From: Dermacentor variabilis
Lineage: Eukaryota > Arthropoda > Arachnida > Ixodida > Ixodidae
Assembly (NCBI RefSeq): GCF_050947875.1
Contig: NC_134574.1
Location: forward strand, 153,426,434-153,490,433
Reading direction: 5' to 3'
Length of the DNA stretch: 64,000 nucleotides
Part shown: piece after piece, positions 61,656-64,000 of the stretch
How positions within the stretch are numbered: the first letter of the stretch is position 1
Layout of the letters: every line of letters starts with the position of its first letter
The notes under the pieces: model-generated
What the model was told of the DNA's origin: nothing
Database searches by the model: none
What the model saw: only the letters and a program-made list of their open reading frames with translations
Translations under genes and position numbers: made by a program

Positions 61656-62464
61656 TGATGATAGCGAGACGTACTATAGACCGCAAAAGGAGTTAAAAAG
61701 TCTCAATTTCGCCCGAAACGCGAAGCATCGATCGCGATCGCAAATTAGTAGACAGATATACGAATTGAGGATAATAGCTTTATCGGCCGCATAAACTTGT
61801 AAACGACATTCCTTTACTAACCAAATTAACAAGCATGGTGTCACGCGCACACAAGCGAACATGGGCAAATCTCACTCGATGTCCGCGCACATTCGCTGTG
61901 AAAACGCTGGAGTTAGGAAGCGCGGAAGCAGCAGCGAGCGAAACGACCTTCGTGTTTTCTCTCGCTTCAACGCGAACTAAACGTTGAAAGCACAGCGCAT
62001 ACGAAGCTACCGGCACTCGGCGCACGTAATTTGTCCCCATCGCAGATCGCTTTCAAGGTACGGCGGCAGCGCCGTATAAGCAGCACAGCCGCGGGAGTAG
62101 AACGCCCCTTTCTCCCTCTTTCTTGCTCCCCTCCCCCGTGCTTCGCGCGCAAAAGAAGATGGCGCGCTTCCGGCCACCCCGCCTTCCTGCCTCGCGCGCG
62201 CGAGAGTGAGCCGCTATGGTCACCTGTTCCTCGCAAGCTTTCACTCTCATATATGGCGCGCGACGACGATGTTAACTTGTTTGGACTTGCACGGAACATC
62301 ACGGCGACGGCGACGGCAGAAGTGCGCTTGGTGTGTCCATATAATTGCTGTCGCAGCAAAAAGAACTGAAAAAGCGTACGCAAAGCCGCTCGGGGACGCT
62401 GTTTCTAATGTTCCCTAATGCCAGGCGCGTTAGCTCAAGGCCTCCGAGATCAGGCGACCTCGGA
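61656..62464. other. Unassigned spacer
   Basis: No gene recognised. A short hairpin near 62441-62466 pairs CCTCCGAG with CTCGGAGG just before the SINE. Confidence 0.45.
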
Positions 62465-62690
62465 GGTCATGGTTAGCTCAGCGGCGTTGCGCTGCTGAAC
62501 ACGAGGTCGCGGGTGCGATCCCAGCCGCGGCTGGCGCGCATTCCAGTGGGGACGAAATGCAAAAGCATTCGCCTGTACCATGTAAGCATTCGTTGCACGT
62601 TAACGAACGTCACAAGGGGTCAAAGTTCATGCGGAGCCGACCTCATAACTTACTCCACTTTCGTAACGTTAAATCCCACAAAGTTTTCTT
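62465..62690 (+). mobile_element. Ruka-like SINE with box A and box B
   Basis: TGGTTAGCTCAGCGGCGTTG is a good box A, GAGGTCGCGGGTGCGATCCC a box B. The body runs GGACGAAATGCAAAAGCATT, TTCGTTGCACGTTAACGAAC, GGGGTCAAAG and CGTTAAATCCC. It groups with the divergent copy at 9421. A (TTTC)-rich tail follows to about 62742. Confidence 0.8.
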
Positions 62691-64000
62691 TCTTTCTTTC
62701 TTTCTTTCCTTCTTTCTTCCTCTCTTTCTTTCTTTCTTTTTCACAACAATAATATTGATAAACTGAGCATCAATTGCGCGACGGTGGCGTTGGTCTTCAA
62801 ACATCTCGAACAGCGTCGTCCGGTTCTCGAAGACGCCCTGCATGACTGTAGTTGGCGCGAAGACCCACTCGACGTGACCACTCGTCCGTCCGTTTCTCCT
62901 CGGCGTCATCAAATAGAGCACTCAGGCGCCCTCCCCTCGATTTGGGAGTTATTCGTCTACGGAAAAAGCCCACATTGGCAGCACTTACGTCGTTTTCTTT
63001 TCTTTCCTTTTTCTTTTTCCCGTTAGCGGCGCGCCCTTCCGGCGTTATCCCCGCATTTATCGTGTACGCCGTATTTATAGAAGGTCGCCTGCGCAGACTA
63101 CGGTATTTCATATAGAAACGTCGACGTAGGAGAAGAAAATAAGAAAAAGAAATGCGGGCGAAGATGCGCTTGCCTCGGGTACTACTACTGGTATACGCGC
63201 AACATCATCGAATCGCCCCGAGGAGTTGAGAGAGAGAGAGAAAAGGCCAATAAAAAGGTTGTTCTGGCCTAACGGGCTACGCGCTCTGCTATTCCCTTAT
63301 CCCTCGACTCTCTCGGTCGTGGCACACGCGCGCGCATTGATTCGCGGCGCGCGGCGCCTCCACGTATACGCTTATGCCTCGATAAATCCGTGCAGCACGG
63401 CTGCAGCAGGTATACGAGGCCCGCACGAGCAAAGAGCTACGAGGTCTCGATAACGCTCCCGGTATTTTTGCAGTCGAGAAGACGACGCCCATCGAATCAC
63501 TCGTTAAGGTGCCACAACATATCTATCGCGGCACGTCTTCGAGCGTCGTCTGCTCGCCGTTCGCGAAAGCAGACGAAACTCGCGGCCGCGCATAGCGCTG
63601 CAGGTCGTCGATGCAATGCGCTGCAGCGGTGTATGCAGGCGCTCTGACCGGCACTGCACGGTTCTGTTAAGTTTGCGACGCGTAGACGAGCGCACACGGA
63701 CCCGGAGAAGCTCGCCAGCTGCGCTGTCGGAGTCAGCCCCCTCCCTGGGCGCCGGCAAAATGTATTCCTGAGGGGGGGTAACGGAAACCGCGAAAGGGCC
63801 CAGACACAAACACCCGCCCGGAGGAGCCTCGTGCAAAGGTAATCACGCGAAAGCGAAGAGCCAGCGAGCTAGCCATACAGCGGCGAAGGGGGGGTACGAC
63901 GGAAGAAGCGGTCGAAGGAGGACGTCCGTCTCTCTGCAGTCTCCCCCCACCCCCGTAGAAGAAGCCGTCTTGCCGGTGTACGCGCTTGAAAGGAATCGGG
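62691..64000. other. Unassigned spacer
   Basis: TTTC-rich sequence at 62690-62742, then no gene recognised. GC-rich from about 63300. Confidence 0.5.

Noticed and set aside
61625..61675. AGCGAGAC repeat on each side of the RTE tail as a target duplication
   Set aside because: Both copies lie at the 3' end of the element, separated only by the tail. A true duplication would place one at the 5' junction near 60850, where I did not find it.

Overview
The window looks like non-genic (intergenic or intronic) DNA from a hard tick, probably a metastriate ixodid. The case rests on repeats. There are many copies of a tRNA-derived SINE that resembles the ixodid SINE called Ruka. There are RTE-type LINE tails ending in (ATG)n, LINEs with RNase H domains, a Penelope-like remnant, very many microsatellites, and no recognisable host exon. 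The species call is inference; no host gene supports it.

The centrepiece is a full-length LINE at 27052-32674 on the + strand. It has a 5' leader, an intact 564-aa ORF1 (three CCHC knuckles plus a coiled coil), and an intact 1191-aa ORF2 (APE endonuclease, reverse transcriptase, RNase H, C-terminal CCHC). ORF2 overlaps the end of ORF1 by 17 nt. Identical 11-bp direct repeats (27041-27051 and 32675-32685) bracket the element and define its ends. It landed in a second copy of a local repeat whose other copy lies at 26278-26430. Intact frames plus a perfect target-site duplication suggest a young, possibly active insertion.

Region by region: 0.4-1.6 kb is a nested stack, in which a SINE was split by an RTE fragment (10-bp duplication) that was itself split by a solo LTR (4-bp duplication), next to a palindromic MITE. 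3-6 kb holds a GGTGCA-rich foldback, LINE ends in opposite orientations and a second RTE fragment. 8.6-13 kb holds two TA-flanked MITEs and a SINE-in-SINE insertion with a 15-bp duplication. 17 kb has a GATA array within TTATAACGAA-type repeats. 20-26 kb has mixed repeats and LINE 3' ends. 34.5-35.2 kb has a long foldback and a pentamer/GT array. 40.7 and 42.6 kb hold two TIR elements, the second carrying perfect NRF-1-type palindromes. 45.2 kb is a short LINE insertion with an 11-bp duplication that identifies a dispersed 3'-UTR module. 50.7-51.4 kb is a Penelope-like endonuclease remnant between inverted terminal modules. 54.5-55.9 kb has two RNase-H LINE 3' ends. 58.4-59.3 kb is a TIR element, 60.9-61.7 kb a third RTE fragment with a mutated polymerase motif, and 62.5 kb a further SINE.

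The elements form a trans-mobilisation network rather than a pathway. Autonomous LINEs supply machinery, SINEs and truncated LINE ends are its likely substrates, and TIR elements depend on transposases encoded elsewhere. I found no CRISPR array, operon, host protein-coding gene or independent tRNA gene.
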